Shown: positions 1 through 8,550, counted from the stretch's first letter. The stretch: 64,000 nt of DNA from VAZQ01 sp963807865 (GCA_963807865.1 CAWEDK010000031.1:124001-188000); one strand, 5' to 3'. A program made the numbers and translations. Notes: a model not told the origin generated them from the sequence alone.

Positions 1-788
1 TCGTGGTGCATCGAAGTCGTCATCTCGGGCGGCCAGCCGTCGAAGAACGGAATGCGCTGCTCGGCATAGTCGGCCGGCAGTTTGACCCCGTGGGCGCGGC
101 CGACCGCCACCACTTCGCGGGCGAGATCGAGCAGGAATTCGCGCGTCAGCGGGTTTGTGCGGATCGGCCCGATGGTGTGGCGCATCGCCGTGGTGGCGCC
201 CGACATCGCGACCAGCACCGCGTATTTCTCCCAGATCGAACGCCGCACGTCGTCGCTGAGCTCGGCATTGATCCCGCCGGCCTTGCAGGCGGCCAGGAAT
301 GTTTCGGCGCGCCGCGAGCGGCTGCCGTCGTATTCGCCGAACACCAGCCGGTTGAGCGGGCCGGTCTGCGCGATCACGCCCGGGCGGCCGATCGCGGTCC
401 CGACATACGCGACCCCGCCCATCAGGGCCTTGTCGCCGAAGACCGGGCGCAGCATGTCGTCCTTCTGCACGCCGTTCTGGAACGAGATGATGCCGGTGTC
501 CGGCCCCATGATCGGCAGGAGCTGGCGTGCCGCGGCCTGGGTGTCCCAGAGCTTGACGGCGAACATCACCATGTCGACCGGCCCGATGGTGGCGGGGTCG
601 TCGGTCACGTTAACCTTCGGCAGGTGCAGGGACTGGGACGGGTCGGTGCTCTCGATCGCAAGCCCGCCCTCGCGCATGGCGGCGAGATGGGAGCCGCGTG
701 CAACGAAATGGACGTCGGCCCCTCCCTTCGCCAGCTTGGCGCCGAAAAAGCCGCCGACGCCGCCCGATCCCATGATGGCTATCCGCAA
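1..788 (-). CDS. 2-dehydropantoate 2-reductase (ketopantoate reductase), C-terminus cut by window edge
   Basis: Family role: NADPH-dependent reduction of 2-dehydropantoate to pantoate in pantothenate synthesis; many paralogues act on other 2-oxoacids. Seen: an uninterrupted minus-strand frame that runs off the left edge. It opens with the dinucleotide-binding signature IMGSGGVGGFFGA, followed by VMFAVKLWDT, the substrate-side run ISFQNGVQ and the helical-domain lysine region IWEKYAVLVAMSGAT, all typical of PanE/ApbA. I chose a TTG start at 788-786 because GGAGAG lies about four bases upstream; an ATG at residue 6 is the alternative but would cut the first beta strand. About 262 residues are present of a usual 300-330. 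There is no pantothenate gene next to it, so a paralogue with a different substrate is possible. Confidence 0.85.
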   Translation of the reverse strand, partial: MRIAIMGSGGVGGFFGAKLAKGGADVHFVARGSHLAAMREGGLAIESTDPSQSLHLPKVNVTDDPATIGPVDMVMFAVKLWDTQAAARQLLPIMGPDTGIISFQNGVQKDDMLRPVFGDKALMGGVAYVGTAIGRPGVIAQTGPLNRLVFGEYDGSRSRRAETFLAACKAGGINAELSDDVRRSIWEKYAVLVAMSGATTAMRHTIGPIRTNPLTREFLLDLAREVVAVGRAHGVKLPADYAEQRIPFFDGWPPEMTTSMHH

Positions 789-901
789 GGTGCTCTCCGC
801 TTGGCTCAAGACCGCATAAATGAGGTGGGATCAATACTGTGCCGCGGCCTGCCACTCAATCCATCCCGGGCAGCCGCCGGGCCCCGGATTTTTCATGCAT
901 T

Positions 902-930
902 CTTGAAGCCCAAGCGGCGAATGCCCATAT
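902..930 (+). promoter_or_regulatory. Sigma-32 (RpoH)-type heat-shock promoter for hsp20
   Basis: CTTGAAG at 902-908 matches the RpoH -35 element CTTGAAA in six of seven bases, and GCCCATAT at 923-930 matches the -10 element CCCCATnT closely. The 14-base spacer is within the accepted range. It lies about 100 bases upstream of a small heat-shock protein gene, which supports the call. Transcription would start near 937. Inferred from consensus only. Confidence 0.6.
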
Positions 931-1005
931 TGCCGGTAGTCGGTCACCCGGCGGACAGAGCGTCCGTTTGGAGGGCCGGTCGAGGGGGTGCCGTAAGGGC
1001 CCCGT

Positions 1006-1029
1006 CAAAGTCGCTTCCTGAGGGCTTTG
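1006..1029 (+). promoter_or_regulatory. ROSE-like RNA thermometer hairpin over the hsp20 ribosome site
   Basis: The leader between the predicted start site (about 937) and the hsp20 ATG is about 96 bases long and full of self-complementary GC-rich runs. Its last hairpin pairs CAAAGTC (1006-1012) with GGCTTTG (1023-1029). The left arm carries TCGCT (1011-1015), fitting the UYGCU motif of rhizobial ROSE thermometers, and lies opposite the Shine-Dalgarno GAGGG (1020-1024) with a G-G opposition. ROSE elements are established for small heat-shock genes of Bradyrhizobium. That this leader works that way is inferred. Confidence 0.45.
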
Positions 1030-1032
1030 AAG

Positions 1033-1458
1033 ATGTCCCGAGTTCCGTCGTTGTCCAGCCCGTTTCTGTTGGGATTCGACGAGATCGAGCGTGCGCTCGA
1101 TCGAGTTGCAAAGGCCGCGGACGGCTACCCGCCGTACAATATCGAGCGGGTCGCACGCGAGAACGGCCGTCCCGAGCGGCTGCGGATCACCCTGGCGGTT
1201 GCAGGTTTCACCCGCGACCAGCTCGACGTGACGGTCGAGGAAAGCCAGCTCGTCATCCGCGGACGCCAGCAGGACGACAAGGCCCGCCAATATCTCCATC
1301 GCGGCATTGCCGCGCGCCAATTCCAGCGCACCTTCGTGCTGGCTGACGGCATGGAGGTTCTGGGCGCGGACTTGAAGAACGGGCTGCTGTCGATCGATCT
1401 CGCCCGGCCGGAGCCGGAACGGGTCGTGAAGACGATCAGCATCACGGACCAGGATTGA
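1033..1458 (+). CDS. Small heat-shock protein, Hsp20/IbpA type
   Basis: ATP-independent cytoplasmic chaperone that holds unfolding proteins for refolding by DnaK/ClpB. The 141-residue product has the rhizobial class A opening SPFLLGFDEIERALDR, an alpha-crystallin domain at about residues 35-125 with the LAVAGFTRDQLDVTVEE strand pair, and the C-terminal sheet NGLLSIDLARPEPE. The A-x-x-x-G-L motif appears as GADLKNGLLSIDL. I chose the ATG at 1033, eight bases after GAGGG; a TTG at 1027 would sit too close to that site. The gene follows a heat-shock-type promoter and a thermometer-like leader, so induction by both transcription and RNA melting is expected. The DUF1150 gene follows after 44 bases, probably in the same transcript. 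Confidence 0.9.
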   Translation: MSRVPSLSSPFLLGFDEIERALDRVAKAADGYPPYNIERVARENGRPERLRITLAVAGFTRDQLDVTVEESQLVIRGRQQDDKARQYLHRGIAARQFQRTFVLADGMEVLGADLKNGLLSIDLARPEPERVVKTISITDQD

Positions 1459-1502
1459 ACCCGAAAGGGCTCGACGCGTTAGTGGAAAAGGAGTTGAGTG
1501 CC

Positions 1503-1769
1503 ATGACAAACAACGAAATGACCACCAGAGACCCCAATATCTCGCCCGAAGCGCTGGCGTTGCTGGGCGGCGGCAGGATCGCGTACGTGCGGACGATCCG
1601 CTCGGAGGACGTGCAGAAGCAGTTTCCGCAGGCGCCCGCGCTTGCTCCCGGATCGATGCTCTATGCGCTGCACGCGGCCGACGGCACGCCGATCATGCTG
1701 ACCGACAGCCGCGAGGCGGCGATCGCGAATGCCTGGAGCCAGGAGCTCGAGACCGTCAGCTTGCATTGA
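1503..1769 (+). CDS. DUF1150 family protein, first copy
   Basis: Small alphaproteobacterial protein of unknown function (DUF1150), often found next to hsp20. The 88-residue product has the family core GGGRIAYVRTIRSED, then MLYALHAADGTPIMLTDSREAA and a short acidic tail ending in ETVSLH. I chose the ATG at 1503 because AAGGAG lies nine bases upstream (1489-1494); longer readings start at a poor TTG inside the spacer after hsp20. It is probably co-transcribed with hsp20, suggesting a stress-related role, but no biochemical function is known to me. A second copy lies 233 bases downstream. Confidence 0.8.
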   Translation: MTNNEMTTRDPNISPEALALLGGGRIAYVRTIRSEDVQKQFPQAPALAPGSMLYALHAADGTPIMLTDSREAAIANAWSQELETVSLH

Positions 1770-1969
1770 GGTCGCTCGGCGACTGTGCGTTGCCGCGAAC
1801 TCAAGGAGCGTGAGTTGCTCGGTCTCTTGCGACCTCGCTCTCGCGGACTCTGTGGCCGATGTAGCGTCGACAAATGACGCCGCATCGGGACCACATTTCG
1901 GCCCAACAAGAAGCTCGTGATTGTGTGATCCCTGTCACAGCCTAGCAGCGCGAATTGGACGATAGTGAT

Positions 1970-1994
1970 CCTCGCGTGAATGCCACGCGAGGAG
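1970..1994 (+). promoter_or_regulatory. Hairpin masking the ribosome site of the second DUF1150 gene
   Basis: CCTCGCGTG (1970-1978) and CACGCGAGG (1984-1992) form a perfect nine-base-pair stem with the five-base loop AATGC. The right arm overlaps the Shine-Dalgarno GAGGAG (1989-1994), nine bases before the ATG at 2003. Such a stem would block ribosome binding until it is opened by heat, a ligand or a protein. The structure is visible in the sequence; the regulatory role is inferred. Confidence 0.5.
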
Positions 1995-2002
1995 CACGTA
2001 TC

Positions 2003-2263
2003 ATGTTCGATCCGTCCGCAACCCGCCTTGGAATGCCGTCCGAGATGTTCGCCGCCCAGGGCGAAAACCGTCTCGCCTACGTCAAGGCGATCCGGTCGGA
2101 AGACGTGGCGCTGCTCTGTGCGGACGCTCCCGTCCTTGAGCCCGGCCACGTCGTGTACGTGCTGCATGCTTCCGACGGCACGCCGATCGTTCTGGCCGAC
2201 AGCCACCAGTCGGCGGCCGAGGGCGCCGAGAACCACGATCTCGAAATGGTCAGCGTGCACTGA
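2003..2263 (+). CDS. DUF1150 family protein, second copy
   Basis: Second 86-residue DUF1150 protein. It shares the core with the first copy (RLAYVKAIRSEDV, VVYVLHASDGTPIVLADS, tail LEMVSVH) but the N-terminal 25 residues differ, so the duplication is old. I chose the ATG at 2003 with GAGGAG upstream; the site is buried in a nine-pair hairpin. The 233-base gap before it carries no other gene I can see. Function unknown. It faces ptsN tail to tail. Confidence 0.78.
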   Translation: MFDPSATRLGMPSEMFAAQGENRLAYVKAIRSEDVALLCADAPVLEPGHVVYVLHASDGTPIVLADSHQSAAEGAENHDLEMVSVH

Positions 2264-2323
2264 GAAGGCGGCACTCGCACCTTCCGGGACGGCACGCCTT
2301 ATCGACTGCGTTAACGATTAGAA

Positions 2324-2785
2324 TTATGCCGCGCTCGCCGACGGCATTGCCAGCACCGCATACAACGCTTCTGCATCGCGCGAATCGCGCAGTTTGCGGG
2401 CGACGTCGGGGTCTCGCAGCAATCTTGCGACCCGCGCCAGCGCCTTGAGATGATCGGCGCCGGCGCCTTCCGGCGCCAGCAGCAGAAACACCAGATCGAC
2501 CGGCTGGCCGTCGAGCGCCTCGAAATCGACCGGCCGTTCGAGACGCGCAAACAGCCCGAACAGCTTGCCGAGCTTTGGCAGCTTGCCGTGCGGAATCGCA
2601 ATTCCGTTGCCGACACCGGTCGAGCCGAGCTTCTCGCGCTGCTGCAAGATCTCCAGGATGGTGCGCTCATTCTGGCCGGAAAGTTCGGCGGCCCTGACGG
2701 CCAACTCCGCCAGCACCTGCTTCTTGCTGGTGACTTTCAGGGCAGGAATGATGGCATTGGTCGCGACGAGGTCGGTGAGCAGCAT
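2324..2785 (-). CDS. ptsN: Nitrogen regulatory PTS protein EIIA-Ntr
   Basis: Phosphoryl acceptor of the nitrogen phosphotransferase chain (PtsP to NPr to EIIA-Ntr). It does not carry sugar but regulates potassium transport, nitrogen and envelope stress responses by protein contact. The 153-residue product matches the EIIA type-2 fold: N-terminal LTDLVATNAIIPALKV, the phosphorylation site GIAIPHGK with His66, and the motif LVFLLLAPE. It sits downstream of hpf and rpoN, the usual arrangement in proteobacteria. The gap to hpf is 81 bases, so it may share the rpoN-hpf transcript. Reading frame intact. Confidence 0.92.
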   Translation of the reverse strand: MLLTDLVATNAIIPALKVTSKKQVLAELAVRAAELSGQNERTILEILQQREKLGSTGVGNGIAIPHGKLPKLGKLFGLFARLERPVDFEALDGQPVDLVFLLLAPEGAGADHLKALARVARLLRDPDVARKLRDSRDAEALYAVLAMPSASAA

Positions 2786-2866
2786 GGACCTTTTCCAGTA
2801 ATCCGGGGGCTCAGCGGAATGGACGTCGCCAAAGGCGGCGGACCATAAGAGGGGGCTCCGGGGCCG

Positions 2867-3463
2867 TCAATGGGCGTCGGTCTCGATCGGCGGCGGATCG
2901 ATCCAGCCGATGTGCCCGTCCGCGCGGCGGTAAACCAGATTGATCCGGCCATGTCCAGCGTGCCGGAAAACCACGACGGCAACACCGCGCAGGTCGAGTT
3001 CCATCACGGCTTCGCTGACGGACTGGCGCTTCAGGGCGGTCGTCGATTCGGCGATGACGGCCGGATTCCACTCCGGCACTTCCTCGTCGGTGTCGTGATC
3101 GGGCGCCGCCAGCACATAGCTGGGCGCATCGATCGCGGCGAGTTCTACGACGTTGCCGTTGGCACGGGATTGGTGGTCCTTCAGCCGCCGCTTGTAGCGG
3201 CGAAGCCGCTTTTCGATTCGCAGCGCAGCCTCATCGGCGCTGGCATAGGCGTCGGCCGCGGTTGCCTCGGCTTCGAGGACGATTCCCGAATCGAGGTGGA
3301 TGACGCACTCGGTGCGGAAGCCGTAGCCCTCCTTCCCGACAGTCACGTGGCCCGAAAAGCCGCCGTCGAAATATTTCGCCGTGGCCTCGGCGATGCGCTC
3401 GTTGACGCGCGTGCGCAGCGATTCGCCGATGTCGATGTTCTTACCCGAGACGCGAAACGGCAT
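2867..3463 (-). CDS. hpf: Ribosome hibernation promoting factor, long form
   Basis: Binds the 30S decoding centre in stationary phase and, in the long form, dimerises ribosomes to 100S particles through a C-terminal domain. The 198-residue product begins MPFRVSGKNIDIGESLRTRV. It has the basic helix RIEKRLRRYKRRLKDH in the ribosome-binding domain (residues 1-100), a variable acidic linker, and the long-form tail with VVFRHAGHGRINLVYRR. The start at 3463 follows GGAGG by a normal distance; longer in-frame extensions lack a site and family similarity. It lies between rpoN and ptsN, the conserved neighbourhood. Confidence 0.92.
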   Translation of the reverse strand: MPFRVSGKNIDIGESLRTRVNERIAEATAKYFDGGFSGHVTVGKEGYGFRTECVIHLDSGIVLEAEATAADAYASADEAALRIEKRLRRYKRRLKDHQSRANGNVVELAAIDAPSYVLAAPDHDTDEEVPEWNPAVIAESTTALKRQSVSEAVMELDLRGVAVVVFRHAGHGRINLVYRRADGHIGWIDPPPIETDAH

Positions 3464-3579
3464 GAGCGGCCTCCGAGAAACAGCCCGCCACGGGGCTGTG
3501 GATGCCCCAGTCCTTCGGACATATGGACGATAACGCACGAATGCCAGATTGCGATCCATACCGGAACCAGCAAGGTGCT

Positions 3580-5111
3580 TCAGGTCGTCGCGCCCATGAG
3601 CGACTGCTTCTCGCGCCGACGCTGCACCGAGGACGGTATCCGCATTGCCTCACGATACTTTGCAACGGTTCGCCGCGCGATGTCGATGCCTGCCCCGCGC
3701 AGCATGTCCACGATCACGTCGTCGGACAGCACCTGCTCCGGGCGCTCGGCGTCGATCAATTGCCTGATACGGTGGCGCACCGCTTCCGCCGAATGAGCTT
3801 CGCCGCCGTCGGCCGATGAAATCGCCGAGGTGAAAAAGTACTTCAGTTCGAAGATGCCGCGGCTGGTCGCCATGTACTTGTTGGCCGTCACGCGCGACAC
3901 CGTCGACTTCGTGCATGCTGATGGCGTCCGCGATGGTCTTGAGATTGAGCGGTCGCAGATGCTGTACGCCGTTTGCGAAGAACGCGTCCTGCTGGCGCAC
4001 GATCTCGGTCGAGACCTTGAGAATGGTCTTGGCGCGCTGATCGAGCGCGCGGATCAGCCAGGTCGCGGTCTGCAGGCAGTCGGCCAGATAGCTCTTGTCC
4101 TTGTCGCTCTTGGCGACCTTGGCGACTTCGGCGTGATAGCTCTGGTTGACCAGGACCTTCGGCAGCGTTTCGGAATTGAGCTCGATGAGCCAGCCTCCGT
4201 CCGGACCCGATCGCACGAACACGTCCGGCACGATCGGGTGCACCATCGTGGTGCCGAACGCCAGGCCGGGCTTCGGGTTGAGCTGACGGATTTCCCCGAT
4301 CATGTCGCTCAGGTCTTCGTCGTCGACGCCGCAGATGCTTGCGCAACGCCGCCAGATCGCGCCGGGCGAGCAGGTCGAGATGGCCGACCAGCGCCTGCAT
4401 GGCGGGATCGAAGCGATTGCGCTCCCGAAGCTGGATCGCGAGACATTCGGTGAGGTTGCGGGCACAGACGCCCGCCGGTTCGAAGCCCTGCAGAATGGCG
4501 AGCACCGCTTCGACCTCGGAGAGCGGCGCGCCGAGCTTCTCGCCGACCTGCGCGAGGTCGCCACCGAGGTAGCCGGCCTCGTCGACGAGATCGATGAGGT
4601 ACTGCCCGATCATGCGCCGCGCCGGATCAGTGACCGCCAGCGTGAGCTGCTCGGCGAGGTGGTCGACCAGCGTCGTCTCGGCCGCGACGAAGGCTTCGAG
4701 ATTGTAGTCGCCGTCCTCGCGGCGCGTGGTGCCGGTGCCGGCCCCGCCCCATTCGGAATAGCCCGGCGGGACGTCGGCATTGGAGCGCGACGCCACCGCG
4801 TCGGTGTCGGCCGGCGGGTACGTCGTCCGGCTCGGTCGCCGAGGCCCGGACGGTCGGTGGCGCGCTCCAGTTCCGGGCTGCTGCTCCGACCATTCGCCGT
4901 CGTTGCGGTCAGGCGGCCGGGGTCGGCGTCCTCGGGCCGGGCCTCGTCTTCCCCGGTCCGCTCGAGCAGAGGATTGCGCTCGAGTTCGCCTTCCACGTAG
5001 GCCGCCAGATCGAGATTGCTGAGCTGCAGCAGCTTGATGGCCTGCATCAGCTGCGGCGTCATGACGAGGGCGTGGCCCTGCCGGATCTCCAGTCGTTGAA
5101 TTAAGCGCCAC
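3580..5111 (-). CDS. rpoN: RNA polymerase sigma-54 factor, interrupted by frameshifts
   Basis: Sigma factor for -24/-12 promoters activated by enhancer-binding proteins. Conserved segments appear in order but in different frames: region I VMTPQLMQAIKLLQLSNLDL; the core region with QLTLAVTDPARRMIGQYLID; the core-binding part LNPKPGLAFGTTMVHPIVPD; helix-turn-helix region KTIADAISMHE; and the RpoN box ARRTVAKYRE near 3660. The GTG at 5111 is preferred because dropping one T near 5102 yields the family opening MALNQRLEIRQ. Further shifts lie near 4890-4810, 4335 (an extra C) and 3912 (an extra base between SMHE and STVSRVTANKY). With these corrected the protein is about 510 residues, normal length. 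Probably assembly errors; loss of sigma-54 cannot be excluded from sequence alone. Confidence 0.8.
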
Positions 5112-5275
5112 GATCTTCCCGGTAATTGGTCCAATTCTTGCTTATCCGGTTCCGGGGCCGGTGTACACACCTTCTATTGGCGAGTGTTAATTGCGGGGGT
5201 TTCCCTGCCCGAGCCGGGTGGCGGACGCCGGCTTGGACCGGAAATACCCTGAGCGGCGTGGCCGTCCGCACCCGG

Positions 5276-6202
5276 CTAGGCGCGGAAGTCCTCGCCGAGG
5301 TAGAGCCGCCGGACCTCGGGGTCGTTGACGATTTCGTCCTGGCTGCCTTCCATCAGGACCTCGCCCGAATAGATCACGTAGGACCGGTCGGTGAGCGCCA
5401 GCGTCTCGCGGACATTGTGGTCGGTGATGAGCACGCCGATGCCGCGGTTGGTCAGGTGCCGGACCAGCTTCTGAATGTCCCAGACGGCCTTGGGATCGAT
5501 GCCGGCGAACGGCTCGTCGAGCAGCATGTAGCTCGGCCGGCTCGCGAGCGCGCGGGCGATCTCGACCCGCCGGCGTTCGCCGCCGGACAGCGCGATCGAC
5601 GGCGTCTTGCGATGGCGGGTGATGCCGAATTCCTCCAGCAGGGCATTGAGGTCGGCTTCGCGCCGGCGGCGGTTGGGCTCCACAACCTCGAGCACCGAGC
5701 GGATGTTGTCCTCGACATTGAGGCCGCGGAAGATCGAGGCTTCCTGCGGCAGGTAGCCGATGCCGAGCCGGGCGCGCTGATACATCGGCAGGTTGGTGAC
5801 GTCGTAGCCGTCGAGTTCGACGATGCCGCGATCGGCCTTGACCAGGCCGGTGATCATGTAGAACGCCGTGGTCTTGCCGGCGCCGTTCGGTCCGAGCAGC
5901 CCGACCGCCTCGCCGCGCCGGACGTAGACGCTCACGTCCTTGACGACCTTGCGCCCGCCGTAGCTCTTTTCGAGGCCGTGCGCCGCCAGATAGTTGTCGC
6001 GGACCTGCTCCTGCGGGCCGGCGGCGTGCCTCCCGTTGCTGGCGCTGCCGGATATTGCGCGGCTTTCGCGGCCTCGCGGCGTGCGTCCACGGCGTTCGTG
6101 CCGAAGCCGTCCAGCGCGACCTTCTGTGCCAGCTGCCGTTCGCGCGCCTTTCTGCTGGCGGGGCAGGCGCCGCTGTCGGAACAACGTCAGGATATTGATC
6201 AC
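5276..6202 (-). CDS. lptB: LPS export ABC transporter ATP-binding protein LptB
   Basis: ATPase that powers LptFG to pull lipopolysaccharide from the inner membrane onto the LptC-LptA bridge. Walker A GPNGAGKT (residues 104-111), signature LSGGERRR, Walker B YMLLDEP and the H-loop TDHN are all present, with the LptB-specific start LEKSYGGRKVVKDVS. The reading starts at GTG 6202 (MINILTLF). Residues about 19-65 read as arginine-rich noise, while another frame there gives a plausible chain (KVALDGFGTNAVDARREAAK), so two compensating shifts are likely in the N-terminal extension. The ATPase core is intact. It lies 218 bases after lptA and upstream of rpoN, as in related genomes. Confidence 0.9.
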   Translation of the reverse strand: MINILTLFRQRRLPRQQKGARTAAGTEGRAGRLRHERRGRTPRGRESRAISGSASNGRHAAGPQEQVRDNYLAAHGLEKSYGGRKVVKDVSVYVRRGEAVGLLGPNGAGKTTAFYMITGLVKADRGIVELDGYDVTNLPMYQRARLGIGYLPQEASIFRGLNVEDNIRSVLEVVEPNRRRREADLNALLEEFGITRHRKTPSIALSGGERRRVEIARALASRPSYMLLDEPFAGIDPKAVWDIQKLVRHLTNRGIGVLITDHNVRETLALTDRSYVIYSGEVLMEGSQDEIVNDPEVRRLYLGEDFRA

Positions 6203-6420
6203 GCCTGCCTCAACGTCTCTGGTCGCGGAGCCGTGTCCGCGATCCTGAGCCGGAAATTACCTAATGCGCACGGCTCGGCGGCTCACAACCTGTCGCTTTT
6301 GCCGGCTGCCGCAGAGCCGATACTCGCGGTGCGGATCGGGCGCCAATGTCCGATAATTGGCGCTTTCGATGGTTCGTAAAGGCTTAGTGCGGCAACCGCG
6401 CGACGCCGCCCTCGAGAGGC

Positions 6421-7012
6421 TCACCTTTTCTCAGAACTGCGTGAGCTGGGCTGAAACAGGCCTTCGACCCGTCCCTGGTCCATCTTGGTCACGCCGGTGC
6501 CGAGGTCGACGAGCAGCCGCTGGCCGCGCAGGACGTCGGTGCCGCGCGTCACGATCACGTTTCCCGACCAGCGTGACGGTATTCGCCCGCATATCGAAGA
6601 TGCCGCTGTCGCCCGAGGCGTTCTGCTCCTTCTGGGTCACCGTCACGCCGCCCTTGGCCTCGATCCGGCGGATCTGCTTCGAGGCGGAATCGCTGCCCTT
6701 CGCGCCCTTGGCGTTGGGCTCCTCGTCGTAGATGCACGACCAGCTGACTTGCAGCGCATTTCGGTGTCGCCCTGGATGACGTGCACGTCGCCCGTGAACG
6801 TCGCCATCCGGTCCTTGTCGCGCACCTCCAGCGAGGCCGCCTTGATTTTGACCGGCTCGTCGCGGTTCTGCGAGAAGCCCTGCAGCGCGTTGGGCGGGCC
6901 TTGATTCTGGTTCTTCTGCGCGCTCGCCGGACGAACCCGCGAGTACGAGCATCGCGGCGAGCGCCGCGATGGCGGCGCTTCGGCAACGGCGCATGGTGGC
7001 CGGGCCGATCAT
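6421..7012 (-). CDS. lptA: Periplasmic LPS transport protein LptA, interrupted by frameshifts
   Basis: Beta-jellyroll protein that forms the periplasmic bridge for lipopolysaccharide. A start at 7012 (or the Met six codons later) leads into a signal-like stretch MRRCRSAAIAALAAMLVLAG. The OstA-type repeats follow in three different frames: MATFTGDVHVIQGDTEMRC (near 6810-6755), RRIEAKGGVTVTQKEQNASG (near 6670-6610), and the final VTKMDQGRVEGLFQPS ending at TGA 6423-6421. Shifts lie near 6950-6880, 6750 and 6555. The gene follows lptC by 18 bases and precedes lptB, the normal export operon. Frameshifts in an essential gene suggest sequence error. Confidence 0.75.
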
Positions 7013-7030
7013 CGCGTGCGCACCGCCGCG

Positions 7031-7722
7031 TCAAACCGTGTCGCGCTTTCGCCCTTCGATCGTCACCGATCACTCCGCGATCGAAACGAACGACGTCGCC
7101 GGACTCGCTGATTTCCATCCGGTTCGACTTGACCAGCCATTCAAGCGATTTCACTTCGACCGGCTTGTCGGAGACGATCTTGCCGCCGCGAATATCGATC
7201 ACGGCTTCCGCCAGCCGCGCCTGATAGCCGGACGAGGTCGTGACCAGGATGTTCTTCTCGAGCGTCAGGAGTTCGCTCTTGGTGTCGTAGAAGACCATTG
7301 TGCGCCGTCGTTTCGAACGAGACGTTGTTCTGCATCTCCATGGTGGCGTGCAGGCCCTGCAGCTCGACCACGTCGGGCTTGAGCAGATCGCGCGCGGCGG
7401 CCTGCGCGGTCAACTCGTAAGCCCGCTTGTCGGTGGTGAAGCCGGCGATCCGCGGCTGCTGCATGGTGATCTTGGTGCCGGACACCACCAGGTTGCCGAT
7501 ATCGATCGGCACCTTGGCCAGCGCGCGCAGCGGCTTGTGCAAGCTGTTGTAGGCGACGCCGCCGGCAATGCCGAGCGCGATGGTGGACGGAACCAATATC
7601 CGCAAGATGCGCACCCACCGGCTGTGACGCACGGCGGCACGGAACACCAGATCGTCGTTGCCGCGATTGGCCACGTCAAAGACGGCTGGCCCGCGTGCGT
7701 CGAAGTCTGATACGACGGTCAC
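7031..7722 (-). CDS. lptC: LPS export protein LptC, interrupted by frameshifts
   Basis: Single-pass inner-membrane protein that hands lipopolysaccharide from LptB2FG to LptA. The N-terminus has one membrane segment (RILRILVPSTIALGIAGGVAY, residues about 38-58). The periplasmic jellyroll includes GTKITMQQPRIAGFTTDKRAY, then after a shift near 7300 MVFYDTKSELLTLEKNI and IDIRGGKIVSDKPVEVKS. A single extra A near 7077 puts the end out of frame; removing it gives the tail FDRGVSVTIEGRKRDTV and a TGA at 7033-7031, just before lptA. First gene of the lptC-lptA-lptB group here. Confidence 0.78.
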
Positions 7723-7901
7723 GATGTTGATCCCCAGACCGCCACCTGACGAAACGAATCAGGCGGCCCCCTAGCCTTAGTCCCCGACTTCAGCCTGGCA
7801 ACAGTCGGCTACAAATATGGCCTGCCCGGGGCAGGCCATAAAAACAAATTTCAGGAAATAACGATTACTTAACAGTCATTTACGAGTGCGCGAAGATATC
7901 C

Positions 7902-8498
7902 TCAGCGGCCCAGCCCGCCAGAATCCAGCCTGACCCGGTCGGGCAGGAAGCGGAAGCAGGCCTGCGCCAGTTCCGCCCGCTGCTCGCGGACCAGCATGGT
8001 GTCGAGCTTCGTCTTGAGGGCGTGCAGGTGGAGCACGTCGGAGGCCGCGTAGCTGGCCTGTGCGTCGGTCAGCTCGTCGGCGCCCCAATCGGACGATTGC
8101 TGCTGCTTCGACAGTTCGACGCCCAGCAACTCACGCACCAGGTCCTTCAGTCCGTGCTTGTCGGTGTAGGTGCGCGCGATGCGCGAGGCGATCTTGGTGC
8201 AGTAGACCGGGCTCGGCATCACGCCGAACGCATGCTGCAGCACGCCGAGATCGAAGCGGGCGAAATGAAAGATCTTGAGGATGGCCGGATCGCCGAGCAG
8301 CTTTGTGAGGTTCGGCGCCTGCGTTGCGCCCGCGGGAATCTGCACCACGTCGGCGGAGCCGTCGCCGGGCGACAACTGCACGACGCAGAGCCGGTCGCGA
8401 TGCGGGTCGAGCCCCATCGTCTCGGTGTCGATCGCGACCGCGCCGCTCCGATAGTGCGACAGGTCCGGCAGGTCGCCGCGGTGCAGGCGGATGGTCAT
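7902..8498 (-). CDS. rnd: Ribonuclease D, short form
   Basis: 3'-5' exoribonuclease of the DEDD family acting in tRNA 3' maturation and RNA turnover. The 198-residue product carries exo I as AIDTETMGLDP, exo II around ILKIFHFARFDLGVL and exo III as YAASDVLHLHALK, so the catalytic acidic residues and the tyrosine are present. The HRDC domain of the enterobacterial enzyme is absent, as in many alphaproteobacterial short forms. I chose the ATG at 8498 (MTIRLHRGDLPDL); upstream the frame is only the shadow of the cupin gene. The gap to the cupin stop is 52 bases. Confidence 0.88.
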   Translation of the reverse strand: MTIRLHRGDLPDLSHYRSGAVAIDTETMGLDPHRDRLCVVQLSPGDGSADVVQIPAGATQAPNLTKLLGDPAILKIFHFARFDLGVLQHAFGVMPSPVYCTKIASRIARTYTDKHGLKDLVRELLGVELSKQQQSSDWGADELTDAQASYAASDVLHLHALKTKLDTMLVREQRAELAQACFRFLPDRVRLDSGGLGR

Positions 8499-8550
8499 CG
8501 CGGCGCCCCCCGACGAACCGCGGTATCCCGTTTCGTCATTATTGTCTTGC

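Noticed and set aside
3..1346. Open frame of 447 codons on the plus strand
   Set aside because: Runs antisense through the ketopantoate reductase gene and then over hsp20 in a wrong frame.
3161..3176. TGGCACGGGATTGGT as a sigma-54 promoter
   Set aside because: It lies inside hpf on the wrong strand and lacks the TTGC half of the -12 element.
3580..5111. rpoN as a true pseudogene
   Set aside because: Shifts are single bases and many other essential genes in the window have the same kind of break; error is the simpler reading, though not proven.
5126..6379. Open frame of 417 codons on the plus strand over lptB
   Set aside because: Opposite strand of an ABC ATPase with complete Walker and signature motifs; no family features of its own.
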